A stretch of 55,648 nt of DNA. Source: Verrucomicrobiota bacterium (GTDB lineage: Bacteria > Verrucomicrobiota > Kiritimatiellia > SS1-B-03-39 > UBA6053). Within the stretch, counting starts at the first letter, position 1. Each line of letters begins with the position of its first letter. The position numbers and the translations under genes were made by a program. A model generated the notes under the pieces. It did no database searches, was not told the DNA's origin, and was given only the letters and a program-made list of their open reading frames with translations. Of this stretch, positions 25,115 to 33,010 are shown one piece after another. The stretch is from NCBI GenBank assembly GCA_020831635.1, contig JAFIGC010000021.1, positions 1-55,648 on the forward strand, written 5' to 3'.

Positions 25115-25141
25115 AAAACCCATTAAGCAATCATTTTCCCC

Positions 25142-25429
25142 ATGCCTGTATATGTGTACGAAGAAATTGAATCCGGCGCGCAATTCGAAGTGGTCCAGTC
25201 CATGCGCGAAGCGCCGCTCTCCACCCATCCCGAAACCGGACGCCCGGTGCGGCGGGTGATCCTGCCCCCCAACCTCGGCACGAAGCATACCACGGGCAAG
25301 GAAAAAAAGATGCTGGACAATCGTAATGTCGAAAAAGCGGGCTTCACCAAGTACGAGCGCGACAAATCGACGGGCACCTACCACCGTGTGGCCGGCAACA
25401 AAGGCCCGGAAAGCTTCCGCAAGGAGTAA
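25142..25429 (+). CDS. FmdB-like small protein without zinc-ribbon cysteines
   Basis: The 95-residue protein begins MPVYVYEEIESGAQFEVVQSMREAP, closely following the FmdB/CxxC regulatory protein start MPIYEYxCxxCGxxFEVxQ. The cysteines are absent, and the second CxxC is replaced by THPETGRPVRRV. So zinc binding is lost while the fold may remain. The C-terminal half (KKMLDNRNVEKAGFTKYERDKSTGTYHRVAGN) is well ordered in sequence and could bind nucleic acid or protein. It lies between queC and a GGCT-like gene in a tight same-strand run. Function unknown. Confidence 0.75.
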   Translation: MPVYVYEEIESGAQFEVVQSMREAPLSTHPETGRPVRRVILPPNLGTKHTTGKEKKMLDNRNVEKAGFTKYERDKSTGTYHRVAGNKGPESFRKE

Positions 25430-25435
25430 CCCCGC

Positions 25436-25816
25436 ATGGAGCATGTTTTCGCCTACGGAACCTTGCAATTTCCCGACTTGATGCGGCGGCTGCTGGGACG
25501 CCTTCCGACTTCGCGCCCGGCGCTTTTGCACGGATACGCCCGCTATGCGGTCCGGAACGAGGATTTTCCCGGATTGGTGCCCGAAGCCGGTTCCCTCACC
25601 GACGGCCTGCTTTTCGAGAATTTGAATGCGAACGAACTGGCGCGCTTGGACAAATACGAGTCGGAAATGTACGACCGTCTCCGCCTGAAGGTGCATCTGG
25701 CGGTCGGGGAAACTTGCGAAGCGAACGTTTACGTGGTATCTCCCCAATATCGACACCTCCTCAGCGATTCTCCCTGGGACCTGAAATCATGCCCCCCTCC
25801 CCCAAACATCAATTAA
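25436..25816 (+). CDS. Gamma-glutamylcyclotransferase (AIG2-like) family protein
   Basis: The 126-residue protein has the family opening FAYGTLQFPDLMRRLLGR. The YGTL loop binds substrate. The LDKYESEMYDRLRLKV segment places the acid/base Glu in YE. GGCT-like enzymes cyclise gamma-glutamyl amines or peptides to 5-oxoproline; which substrate is used here cannot be read from sequence. It starts 6 bases after the FmdB-like stop. Its last 28 bases overlap the start of the kinase gene, suggesting translational coupling. Confidence 0.88.
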   Translation: MEHVFAYGTLQFPDLMRRLLGRLPTSRPALLHGYARYAVRNEDFPGLVPEAGSLTDGLLFENLNANELARLDKYESEMYDRLRLKVHLAVGETCEANVYVVSPQYRHLLSDSPWDLKSCPPPPNIN

Positions 25817-26901
25817 GCACCGAACACCTGCGACTGCCTGTCACCGACAAGGACCTCCCGCGTCACATTGTCAACGGCTACATGCGTTACGACAATTTCA
25901 AGAAGTACAGCGAGGGCGGCTCGGCCATTCTGGAGCAGTGCCTGGATAAAAATCTGGGACGCACCGTGCTCATGAAACGCCTTCATCCGCACCTTCAGGA
26001 GCAGGAAACCGAACGAAAACGCTTTCTCCGGGAAGCGCGGGTCACCGCCCTGATCCAACACCCCGGCACCGTGCCCGTCTATGAAATCAGCCGCGACAAT
26101 CAGGGCGCCATCTACTTCACCATGAAAAAGGTGGAGGGCGAAAACATGCGCGAAATCCTGTTGGGCATCGTCGCGCGCGACCCCTATTATCGTGAAAAAT
26201 ACCCCCTGAAGGCCATGGTGGAAATTTTGATTCAAGTCGGCCAGGCCGTGGCCTTCGCCCACACCCGCGGGGTCATTCACCGCGATCTCAAGCCCGCGAA
26301 CATTCTCGTCGGCGGCTTCGGGGAGGTCATGATCCTGGACTGGGGCCTCGCCAAGGTCTGGAACGCGGAAGACACCGAACACGGCGACATTCCCGAACAG
26401 GATCACATCAGCCTCGAACTGACCCGGGCGGGCAACCGTTGCGGAACTCCTCTCTACATGTCTCCGGAACAAGCTTCGGGCAAAACCGACAAAGTGGATG
26501 TGCGCAGCGACATCTACTCCCTCGGCAGCATTCTCTATGAAGTCCTCACCCATGAAAACCTCGTCTGGGGAACCAACAAGGAGGACGTGCTCGAAAAAAT
26601 CAGGGACATGGACCCCGTGCAACCCCGAAAACGCGCCCCCCAACTCAACATCCCCTTCGAATTGGACTCCATTTGCATGAAAGCCATTCAAAGGGATCCC
26701 GCAAAACGCTACCAAAACCTCATGGACATGGTGGACGACCTCAAAGCCTACCTCCTCCATGAAACCGTCAAAGCCCATCACTACTCCGCATGGCAAAGAT
26801 TCATCAATTGGGAACAACGCCATACCCTCCTCACCGTCAGCCTGGGATCCATACTCCTCGGCATCCTCATCTCCGTTATTTTCCAACTCGCAATTTTATG
26901 A
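25789..26901 (+). CDS. Membrane-anchored Hanks-type Ser/Thr protein kinase
   Basis: The 370-residue kinase shows a degenerate Gly loop (YSEGGSAIL near 40), Lys63 in VLMKRLH, catalytic HRDLKPAN (164-171, Asp166) and the metal-binding motif as DWG (184-186) instead of DFG. GTPLYMSPEQA (activation segment end) and SDIYSLGSILYEVL follow. The DWG variant is common in Verrucomicrobia and Planctomycetes. One transmembrane helix of about 22 residues ends the protein, so the kinase domain is cytosolic with almost nothing outside. That makes an extracellular sensor role unlikely. The start is the ATG 28 bases inside the GGCT-like gene. An earlier in-frame ATG at 25714 would only add shadow sequence. 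Confidence 0.93.
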   Translation: MPPSPKHQLSTEHLRLPVTDKDLPRHIVNGYMRYDNFKKYSEGGSAILEQCLDKNLGRTVLMKRLHPHLQEQETERKRFLREARVTALIQHPGTVPVYEISRDNQGAIYFTMKKVEGENMREILLGIVARDPYYREKYPLKAMVEILIQVGQAVAFAHTRGVIHRDLKPANILVGGFGEVMILDWGLAKVWNAEDTEHGDIPEQDHISLELTRAGNRCGTPLYMSPEQASGKTDKVDVRSDIYSLGSILYEVLTHENLVWGTNKEDVLEKIRDMDPVQPRKRAPQLNIPFELDSICMKAIQRDPAKRYQNLMDMVDDLKAYLLHETVKAHHYSAWQRFINWEQRHTLLTVSLGSILLGILISVIFQLAIL

Positions 26902-27041
26902 CATTTTTGTATTCTTGAAATTTACAGAGTACATTATTGTTGCATATTTAGAAAATCCCGTCCCGAACCCAAGAACTTAAATTTACGCATTCCATTCACT
27001 GCGAATGGTTTGCAAATGATATTCAAACAATCCTTTCAAGT

Positions 27042-27057
27042 TGGCATATTGATTGCT
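27042..27057 (+). promoter_or_regulatory. Putative sigma-54 promoter of the glutamine synthetase gene
   Basis: TGGCATATTGATTGCT matches TGGCAC-N5-TTGCW except C to T at one position. GG (27043-27044) and GC (27055-27056) are 10 bases apart as required. Transcription would begin near 27068, giving a leader of about 84 bases with AAGGAGAG before the ATG. The 26902-27041 stretch is AT-rich and holds no gene. Nitrogen-regulated sigma-54 control of glutamine synthetase is well known. Confidence 0.72.
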
Positions 27058-27151
27058 ATTTAAATAATCCGAACACGTACGAACAAAATGCCTCCATCCC
27101 GGAGAACATTTTGCGAACCTAGAACCCACCTCCCAAGGAGAGAAGCATAAC

Positions 27152-28156
27152 ATGGCAAAAACAAAACTCGAATACCTCTGGCTGGACGGATACAAACCCA
27201 CCCAGTCCATCCGGTCCAAAACCAAAATCGTAAAAGATTTCGGCGGCACATTGGAAGAATGTCCGATGTGGTCCTTTGACGGCAGTTCCACCCAACAAGC
27301 CGAAGGCAATTCTTCGGACTGCCTGATGAAACCCGTGGCAATTTTCCCCGACCCCCAGCGCAAAAACGCTTTCCTGGTCATGACCGAAGTGCTGAATCCC
27401 GACGGCAGCGCCCACGAATCCAACGGACGCGCCCTGATTGACGACGACGACGACGATTTCTGGTTTGGCTTTGAGCAGGAGTATTTCCTGTGGAATCCGG
27501 AAACCAGCCGTCCGCTCGGCTTCCCCGTCGGCGGCTACCCCGCGCCCCAGGGCCCCTATTACTGCTCCGTGGGCGCCAAAAACGCCTTTGGACGCGAGTT
27601 GATCGAAGAGCATCTGGACGCATGTTTGGAAGCCGGCATCAACGTCGAAGGCATCAACGCCGAAGTCGCGACCGGTCAGTGGGAATTCCAGATTTTTTCC
27701 AAAGGCGCGAAAGATGCCGGGGATCAACTCTGGGTGGCCCGTTACCTCTTGGAGCGAATCGGTGAAAAATACGGTTTGTCCATCGAATGGCATCCCAAGC
27801 CCCTCGGCCCCACCGACTGGAACGGTTCCGGCATGCACGCGAACTTCTCCAACTCCGTGTTGCGCGAATGTGGCAGCAAAGAGACCTACGAGGAAATCTG
27901 CTCCAAATTCGGCTCCACCATTGGACGTCACATCTCCGTATACGGACACGACAACGACAAACGCCTCACCGGTTTGCACGAAACCCAAAGCATCGACAAG
28001 TTCAGCTATGGCGTTTCCGACCGCGGCGCCTCGATCCGCATCCCCATCGCCACCGTCGAAAACGGATGGAAGGGATGGCTCGAAGACCGTCGTCCCGCCT
28101 CCAATGCAGACCCCTACAAAGTTGCCGCCGCGATTATCAGCACCGTCAAAAGCTAA
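27152..28156 (+). CDS. Glutamine synthetase type II (GSII, eukaryote-like)
   Basis: The 334-residue enzyme joins glutamate and ammonia with ATP. It is the short GSII form, not the 450-residue GSI. Visible motifs are MWSFDGSSTQQAEGNSSD (substrate loop), FGFEQEYFLW (metal ligands), GQWEFQI, NGSGMHANFS (ATP and glutamate) and SDRGASIRIP. The run IDDDDDDFWFG precedes the catalytic Glu block. GSII is typical of eukaryotes and scattered in bacteria, so transfer is likely in its history. AAGGAGAG lies upstream of the ATG. A sigma-54-type promoter (27042-27057) and a terminator (28181-28210) frame it as a single-gene unit under nitrogen control. Confidence 0.97.
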   Translation: MAKTKLEYLWLDGYKPTQSIRSKTKIVKDFGGTLEECPMWSFDGSSTQQAEGNSSDCLMKPVAIFPDPQRKNAFLVMTEVLNPDGSAHESNGRALIDDDDDDFWFGFEQEYFLWNPETSRPLGFPVGGYPAPQGPYYCSVGAKNAFGRELIEEHLDACLEAGINVEGINAEVATGQWEFQIFSKGAKDAGDQLWVARYLLERIGEKYGLSIEWHPKPLGPTDWNGSGMHANFSNSVLRECGSKETYEEICSKFGSTIGRHISVYGHDNDKRLTGLHETQSIDKFSYGVSDRGASIRIPIATVENGWKGWLEDRRPASNADPYKVAAAIISTVKS

Positions 28157-28180
28157 GCGACGCATCCATATGTACCCTGA

Positions 28181-28210
28181 AAAGACTCCCCGCCCGGGGA
28201 GTCTTTTTTT
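28181..28210 (+). terminator. Rho-independent terminator of the glutamine synthetase gene
   Basis: GACTCCCC (28184-28191), loop GCCC, GGGGAGTC (28196-28203) form an 8-bp stem, extended by A/T pairs, followed by seven T. It lies 27 bases after the stop. Its stem sequence resembles that of the terminator at 12841-12870. Confidence 0.93.
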
Positions 28211-28254
28211 GTAAATTTGTTCGAAAAGCTTGTGCAGGGCCGGAGATTTAACGT

Positions 28255-29088
28255 ATGCTTTGCCTTATGTTCAACCCAGCCAAAATCATGTGTGCCCCAA
28301 CGAAACTCTTCGCCCTCCTTGTCGGTCTCAGCTTACAAGCCGAGGAAACCGCTTCCATAAGATTTTTCGCACCACCCGTTCGCGGAATTCTCACCGAAGG
28401 CAGCGAATGGGAATCGCTCCCCACCCGCTTGCAAGTGGGGGCGGAACCCAATGCCCAGTCCGTATCACTGCATCGCAATGGATACAGCCGGGAGATCCAA
28501 GTCCCCAAAGGACGGCCTTTGCCCCTTTACACATCCGCGCCCGGATCGGAAGATTCCCTTCGCTCACTGGGGGAATTGAGCCCCATCCCCGAAGAATGGG
28601 ATCGGGTCATCGTCCTTCTGGCATCGGGAATTTCCGAAAATGCGGAACAAATCGACCACGAGCTGATTGATTTCTCCAAAGCCTCCGTCCCCATTGGCTC
28701 CCACACCTTTCAAAACAACCTCGACAACCCGGTCGAAGTGCGCGCTGAAACCGACAAACTCTTTGTAGAGCCTGGCAAGCGCGTCACATGGGAAGGCGAA
28801 TCGGATCGTGTACGCGTCAATTTAGTGGAAATCGATGGCTCCAGAGGAAGGCGATTCACGGGAGCCGTCCATGGCAGCCCCCAACATGGAACCCTTCATT
28901 TGATCCAAAAAAATCCCCGGTCTCCCCGCCGCATCAACTTCACCTCCCTCTCCATGGAAGCGCCCGTCCCCGAAGAACCCGAAGCCCCACCCTCCGAGGA
29001 TACGGAAGAACCGCGTCCCGAAGACGCGGAAGCATCGCCCACCGAAGAAACGGAAGAACCACTTCACGAAGAAACCGAAGATCCATAA
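28255..29088 (+). CDS. Secreted protein with acidic Pro/Glu-rich tail, function unknown
   Basis: The 277-residue protein has an N-terminal hydrophobic segment (KLFALLVGLSLQAEE) that looks like a signal peptide with a long N-region. The middle domain (about 35-235) has beta-type composition, with SIRFFAPPVRGILTEG and VIVLLASGISENAEQIDHELIDFS. The last 45 residues are a PVPEEPEAPPSEDTEEP-type low-complexity acidic tail made of imperfect EE/TEEP repeats. I do not recognise the family. GGAG lies 9 bases before the ATG at 28255; two further in-frame ATGs within 12 codons are possible. It is convergent with purC, the REP cluster lying between them. Confidence 0.7.
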   Translation: MLCLMFNPAKIMCAPTKLFALLVGLSLQAEETASIRFFAPPVRGILTEGSEWESLPTRLQVGAEPNAQSVSLHRNGYSREIQVPKGRPLPLYTSAPGSEDSLRSLGELSPIPEEWDRVIVLLASGISENAEQIDHELIDFSKASVPIGSHTFQNNLDNPVEVRAETDKLFVEPGKRVTWEGESDRVRVNLVEIDGSRGRRFTGAVHGSPQHGTLHLIQKNPRSPRRINFTSLSMEAPVPEEPEAPPSEDTEEPRPEDAEASPTEETEEPLHEETEDP

Positions 29089-29114
29089 TCCTTCAGCCGA
29101 AGTCCCCCAAATTT

Positions 29115-29265
29115 CGGGGCCTGTCCCCGTTTCCGACTTATCGGGGTCTGTCCCCGTTTTTTCCGCGGCATCTGCCGGGGCCTGTCCCCGTTTCCGACTA
29201 AATTTCGGGGTCTGTCCCCGTTTTTCCGCGGCATCGGCATCTGCCGGTGCCGGGGCCTGTCCCCG
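29115..29265. repeat. REP cluster: five CGGGGYCTGTCCCCG palindromes
   Basis: Copies lie at 29115-29129, 29142-29156, 29176-29190, 29206-29220 and 29251-29265, all in one orientation, alternating CCTGT and TCTGT in the centre. Two flank types alternate (TTTCCGACT and TTTTTTCCGCGGCATC). The cluster fills the gap between convergent genes, a classical REP location, and begins 8 bases past the purC stop. Confidence 0.9.
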
Positions 29266-29273
29266 TTTTTTCA

Positions 29274-30158
29274 TCAGGAGATTAGCAATGCGGCGGCTTC
29301 CTGGTATTTTTCCAGTGTCCGGCGCACAACGTTATCCGGAAGCGTGACGGGAGTTTTCTTGTCAAAGGCAATGGACTCAAGGTAATTGCGGACAAATTGC
29401 TTGTCGAAGCTGGGTTGATCCCGACCGGGTGCATACCCCGACGCAGGCCAAAAACGCGAACTGTCGGGTGTCAGGATTTCATCCGCCAAGGTAACCTGAC
29501 CCGTTTCGTCCACCCCAAATTCAAATTTGGTGTCCGCAAGCAGAATCCCTTTGCTTGCCGCATAATCCCGGGCGGTTTCATATAAATCCAAGGCCATGGT
29601 CTTGACTCTCTCGCCATACTCGGCCCCCAGGATATCATCCGCTTCTTTAGGACTGATGTTGAGATCATGGTCACCGGCCTCGGCTTTGGTGCTGGGCGTG
29701 TACAGCGGATGTGGCAGTTTTTCACATTGGCGAAGCCCCGGAGGAAGCTTCAACCCGCAAACCGTCCCGTCCTTTTGGTAGGACGCCCAGCCCGACCCGG
29801 CCAAATACCCTCGGACAATTGCCTCCACCGGGAGGATGGTCAATCGCCGTACCAACATCGATCTCCCGGCCAATTGCGCCTTGTATTTGCGGACGGAAGC
29901 GGGCATTTCGTCAAAATTCGCGGTGACAAAATGATGGGGCGTCCGATTCCCCAGCCATTCGAACCAAAAACAACTGATCCGGGTCAACAGGATCCCCTTG
30001 CCCGGCACGCCGTTTTCCATGATCACGTCAAAAGCGCTAATCCGGTCGGTGGCAACGAACAACAAATGGTCCGCGTCCACTTCATAGACATCGCGAACCT
30101 TGCCTCGTGCCAAAAGTTTCAAATCGGGACAATGGGTTTCCAAAACAAGAGGGTTCAT
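29274..30158 (-). CDS. purC: Phosphoribosylaminoimidazole-succinocarboxamide synthase (SAICAR synthetase)
   Basis: The 294-residue enzyme couples CAIR and aspartate with ATP in purine synthesis. Motifs are LLARGKVRDVYEVD, LLFVATDRISAFDVIM, VRRLTILPVEAIVRGYLAGSGW and ADTKFEFGVDETG with LADEILTPDSSRFWPA. The length around 295 residues fits the long single-domain form. The ATG at 30158 is taken; an in-frame TTG at 30170 adds four residues and has no better ribosome site. It is isolated from other pur genes. The REP cluster follows the stop directly. Confidence 0.97.
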   Translation of the reverse strand: MNPLVLETHCPDLKLLARGKVRDVYEVDADHLLFVATDRISAFDVIMENGVPGKGILLTRISCFWFEWLGNRTPHHFVTANFDEMPASVRKYKAQLAGRSMLVRRLTILPVEAIVRGYLAGSGWASYQKDGTVCGLKLPPGLRQCEKLPHPLYTPSTKAEAGDHDLNISPKEADDILGAEYGERVKTMALDLYETARDYAASKGILLADTKFEFGVDETGQVTLADEILTPDSSRFWPASGYAPGRDQPSFDKQFVRNYLESIAFDKKTPVTLPDNVVRRTLEKYQEAAALLIS

Positions 30159-30188
30159 ATGAAGTTCCAATGGGGTGGGGGTATGAGA

Positions 30189-30731
30189 TTAAAAGTGAAA
30201 AGCTTTGTTGGACCAGCTCAGGGCGGTGCGGATAATGGGACGCTCTTCTTCGACTTTGCGGCGGATTTTCAACACTTGCCTGCGGTAGAGTTCCATGACA
30301 TGTTCCAGGTTTTCGCCCATTTGATGGCTCTCAAACAGCTCCGGCTCCCTGGAGCCAAAATCCAAACCCGATTGCACGGGACCTGACATCACGGGAAATC
30401 CGACGTTGATACCCGTCAGCAAAAGACGATTCGGGTCCCTGCCATCCACGTTGCATCCATCCAGATACCAAGTGGGGGAGTCCGAATGCGTATCCAGATG
30501 TAAAAGACGGGCGACCTTCACTTCTTTGCGAAAAAGATCTTGGATATCGCCAAGACCAACGCCAAAGGTCCGCAACGCCGTACACTTTGTCAGGAAATCG
30601 ATATACCCGCGTTTGTAATATTTCGGTGGCTCGGGTTTGTATAATTCCAGGGCACTCTGAATTTGCCCCAGATACACATGGTTTTTACCGATCACCTTGC
30701 AAACGTCTTGCAAACTGTGTTTGACCGCCAT
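30189..30731 (-). CDS. MerR-like helix-turn-helix protein, unknown role
   Basis: The 180-residue protein has an N-terminal MerR-like winged helix: SLQDVCKVIGKNHVYLGQIQSALELYKPEPPKYYKRGYIDFLTKCTALRTFGVGLGDIQDLFRKE. It resembles the MerR pattern of helix, wing and LR-x-LGV-x-L-x-I-x-LF. The C-terminal half includes a LTGINVGFPVMSGPVQSGLDFG stretch and a charged helix near the end. I cannot name the effector. Its ATG overlaps the upstream stop by one base (TGATG), with GGAGGGG just ahead, so it is translationally coupled to the membrane protein gene. Confidence 0.7.
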   Translation of the reverse strand: MAVKHSLQDVCKVIGKNHVYLGQIQSALELYKPEPPKYYKRGYIDFLTKCTALRTFGVGLGDIQDLFRKEVKVARLLHLDTHSDSPTWYLDGCNVDGRDPNRLLLTGINVGFPVMSGPVQSGLDFGSREPELFESHQMGENLEHVMELYRRQVLKIRRKVEEERPIIRTALSWSNKAFHF

Positions 30732-31198
30732 CAGGCCCCTCCCCCAGGTAATACCGAAAGCACAACCGCCAATACGTAACTGGTCAAGCCCAATACCAAA
30801 ATACAAGCCGCCAAATGATAGCGTCGAGTGCGGAGGTTTCGCAATGCAACCAGCGCGACCAGCGTTTCCTCGGGATCATCCCCACAAACGTATCGGGTCG
30901 CCCAACGCAACTTCAAAGGACCGGATAGAATCATAATCGCAGAAAAAACCGCCAAGGTAAGCCCTACACTCAGAAAAATAGCGGGCATTCGGCCTGCGGA
31001 CGCGATTCGGTGGCCACTGAAGCCGGAGATAGTCAAACAAAGGGTCACCAGACTCAACAACATGGCGGAGCGGGCTTGGAGCACGTTGAAATTGCCAATC
31101 ACCCGATCCAGAAGTTGTGCGGAGTTATCCAAGCCAAGCACCCGGCGCATGTATTGCACTTCTTCTCTCGGGGATAGGATCTGAAAGGAATCATCCAT
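30731..31198 (-). CDS. Small membrane protein with three predicted helices
   Basis: With ATG 31198 the protein has 155 residues. A soluble start (MDDSFQILSPREEVQYMRRVLGLDNSAQLLDRVIGNFNVLQ) is followed by hydrophobic segments AMLLSLVTLCLTISGF, AIFLSVGLTLAVFSAIMIL and YHLAACILVLGLTSYVLAVVL. A charged cytoplasmic segment (DDPEETLVALVALRNLRTRRYH) lies between the second and third. The arrangement is loosely like small effector membrane proteins of signalling systems, but I see no decisive motif. A longer start at 31279 would run into the upstream EVE gene. It is followed by the coupled MerR-like gene, and the two probably act together. Confidence 0.65.
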   Translation of the reverse strand: MDDSFQILSPREEVQYMRRVLGLDNSAQLLDRVIGNFNVLQARSAMLLSLVTLCLTISGFSGHRIASAGRMPAIFLSVGLTLAVFSAIMILSGPLKLRWATRYVCGDDPEETLVALVALRNLRTRRYHLAACILVLGLTSYVLAVVLSVLPGGGA

Positions 31199-31242
31199 AA
31201 CAGGCTCATAACGGGATTCTGCCGCAAGGCAAGCTTGTGCAA

Positions 31243-31728
31243 TCAGGAAGGAATGGTTTTCAATCCACCCCGTTTGCAAAGATAGCGGAAATGGTTGGCA
31301 TCCACCGGCTGAATGCTCAGCCGTTGTCCCCGGCGGGTCACCAACATCCCCTCCAAATTTTCATCCCGTTTCATCTCCTCCAAGGTGACCATTTCCGGCA
31401 GCTTGGCCACGAACCGAACCTGACGTTGAATCCATCGCGGATCTTCGGGATCGGATTTCGGATCGAAATAAGCGCTGTTTTCATCAAAGGCCAACCGATC
31501 GGGTTCGGGTCCCGAGTCGATTTTCATCACCCCCACGATTCCGGGAGGCTTTGCATTGCTGTGGTAGAAAAAAGCCAAATCCCCCTCTTTCATATCATCC
31601 CGCAGAAAATTTCGAGCCTGATAATTCCGAATGCCATTCCAAGGTTCACGCCCGTCGCGCTCCAAATCATCGATCGAATACGCGTCCGGCTCGCTCTTCA
31701 TCAGCCAATAATGTTTTTTCTTTGCCAT
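31243..31728 (-). CDS. EVE domain-containing protein
   Basis: The 161-residue protein is a complete EVE domain of the thymocyte nuclear protein 1 type: YWLMKSEPDAYSIDDLERDG, PWNGIRNYQARNFLRDDMKEGDLAFFYHSN, PGIVGVMKI and the WIQRQVRF block. EVE domains belong to the PUA-like fold and read modified bases in DNA or RNA; many partner restriction or defence systems. Here no modification-dependent nuclease is adjacent, so the housekeeping RNA-binding role is equally possible. It heads a minus-strand run that includes the membrane and MerR-like genes. Confidence 0.94.
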   Translation of the reverse strand: MAKKKHYWLMKSEPDAYSIDDLERDGREPWNGIRNYQARNFLRDDMKEGDLAFFYHSNAKPPGIVGVMKIDSGPEPDRLAFDENSAYFDPKSDPEDPRWIQRQVRFVAKLPEMVTLEEMKRDENLEGMLVTRRGQRLSIQPVDANHFRYLCKRGGLKTIPS

Positions 31729-31756
31729 GCCGGATCCCTACCCAATGATTTTCGTT

Positions 31757-31773
31757 CTGAAAAGCATTTTCAG
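31757..31773. repeat. Palindrome CTGAAAAGCATTTTCAG in the gap after the RAYT gene
   Basis: A perfect 7-bp inverted repeat with a 3-base loop lies 22 bases after the RAYT stop (minus strand) and upstream of the EVE gene start. It may be a weak terminator or operator. Confidence 0.5.
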
Positions 31774-31795
31774 GACCCACCCCAAATTTTAAAAG

Positions 31796-32809
31796 TCAAG
31801 TACTCCCGGCGGGCATATTCAAAACGATCAGGCCCAAGGCTTCATCCACTTCCCCCGGCTTGATTTCGCGTTTCAAGTGATTGCGCTCTCGATGCTGTTT
31901 TGCGAAACCTTCTACGAAAATCCGGGTTCCCAGCACCATTCCCGTGCTCAAATAGTGCAAGCGGAGTTTCATCTGCTTGCCGAGGGGTGTTTTCCCTCTC
32001 ATCTTTAACACCGCATTCACCTCTTCATCCGAAAGGGACGCACGCGTCTCCGCCTTTTTCCCCGGCCGATAAGCGCCCTCCACAAAGAGTGCCACTCGAT
32101 ACGCTTCCAATGCTTTGCCCGGTTGTTCCGAAAGATTCTCATGCCCCAACAACTCGAACAAACGTTTGAAGCCAAACATTGACCGTGGGTCGCCCCCCGC
32201 GTTCATGCCATACCCACAATACCGGTACTTCGCCGGATCCCGGCTCAACCCGGCGCGTACCGGATTTAAATCAATGTAAGAGGCAACTTTCAACAGAATG
32301 CCGGGCACTTCTTGGACAACCGTACTGTGAAACCGTTCCTCCCAAAGCGGTCCCTTCCGTTCATGCCGTTCGTTGTAATCCTGACTGATCCGCTGTTTGA
32401 AATCTTTCACAAAAGCGCTCAAATCATACATGCGGGAACGAACGGCCTCGCATTTTTCATGCATGCGAGGCAAATCCCCCGAACGCCGCAATCGATCGAT
32501 TTCCCACAAAAATTGAGCACCGCGGGATCTTTTGCAAGTAGGCTTGCCGGGCAAATAATCCAAACGCCTTGCCAACTCCTTTTCATCCAGCGATTTACAG
32601 GAAGGTTTGGACGGCACTTCGACCAACAAATGGAAGTGATTTCCCATGATCGCATGCGTCAGCACCGTGATCCCGGCAAAGTCCGCAAGTTGATACAGCC
32701 AAATGCGGATGCGTTCCTTTTCGGTTTCATCGAAAATCAGTTTCCGTTCAATCACACGCGAAGTGACGTGATACACGCCTCCCTCCCGCAGAATTCTTGC
32801 TTTTCTCAT
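31796..32809 (-). CDS. REP-associated tyrosine transposase (RAYT, Y1/HUH family)
   Basis: The 337-residue protein is a Transposase_17-type HUH enzyme. GGVYHVTSRVI is the opening strand, GNHFHLLVEVP near 60-70 is the HUH metal-binding motif, and the catalytic tyrosine is expected in the helix VKDFKQRISQDYNERHERKGPLW. EERFHS and YIDLNPVRAGL are family blocks. RAYTs cut and join single-stranded REP palindromes and occur as single domesticated copies rather than as an IS with ends. The C-terminal 110 residues are an extension with further basic helices. The ATG at 32809 has GGAG upstream; MELCLM at 32824 does not. REP copies lie upstream at 32928-33010 and elsewhere in the window, as expected for its substrate. 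Confidence 0.92.
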   Translation of the reverse strand: MRKARILREGGVYHVTSRVIERKLIFDETEKERIRIWLYQLADFAGITVLTHAIMGNHFHLLVEVPSKPSCKSLDEKELARRLDYLPGKPTCKRSRGAQFLWEIDRLRRSGDLPRMHEKCEAVRSRMYDLSAFVKDFKQRISQDYNERHERKGPLWEERFHSTVVQEVPGILLKVASYIDLNPVRAGLSRDPAKYRYCGYGMNAGGDPRSMFGFKRLFELLGHENLSEQPGKALEAYRVALFVEGAYRPGKKAETRASLSDEEVNAVLKMRGKTPLGKQMKLRLHYLSTGMVLGTRIFVEGFAKQHRERNHLKREIKPGEVDEALGLIVLNMPAGST

Positions 32810-32927
32810 CAGACACAGCTCCATTCAAGGGTTTCATGGATCACCCAAAACGGCAATCCTTACCCCCATACACCCAACAGAAACCTGATTTTCCGCGATT
32901 TTCAGAAAAAAAAATCCGAAAAAAAAC

Positions 32928-33010
32928 GGGGACAGGCCCCGAACATCCATTTTCGATTTTCGGGGCCTGTCCCCGTTTATCATCCGCAAGTGAGCGGGGT
33001 CTGTCCCCGT
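32928..33010. repeat. REP cluster upstream of the RAYT gene (three copies, one inverted)
   Basis: CGGGGACAGGCCCCG at 32928-32942 is in inverse orientation to CGGGGCCTGTCCCCG at 32962-32976 and CGGGGTCTGTCCCCG at 32996-33010. The opposed pair is BIME-like. The last copy touches the stop codon of the algH-type gene. The cluster is 118 bases upstream of the RAYT start. Confidence 0.9.

Noticed and set aside
29115-29265. CRISPR-like appearance of the REP cluster
   Set aside because: Units are only 15 bases and palindromic, intervals vary (27, 34, 30, 45), intervening sequences are repeated, no cas genes, and the same unit occurs elsewhere beside a RAYT.
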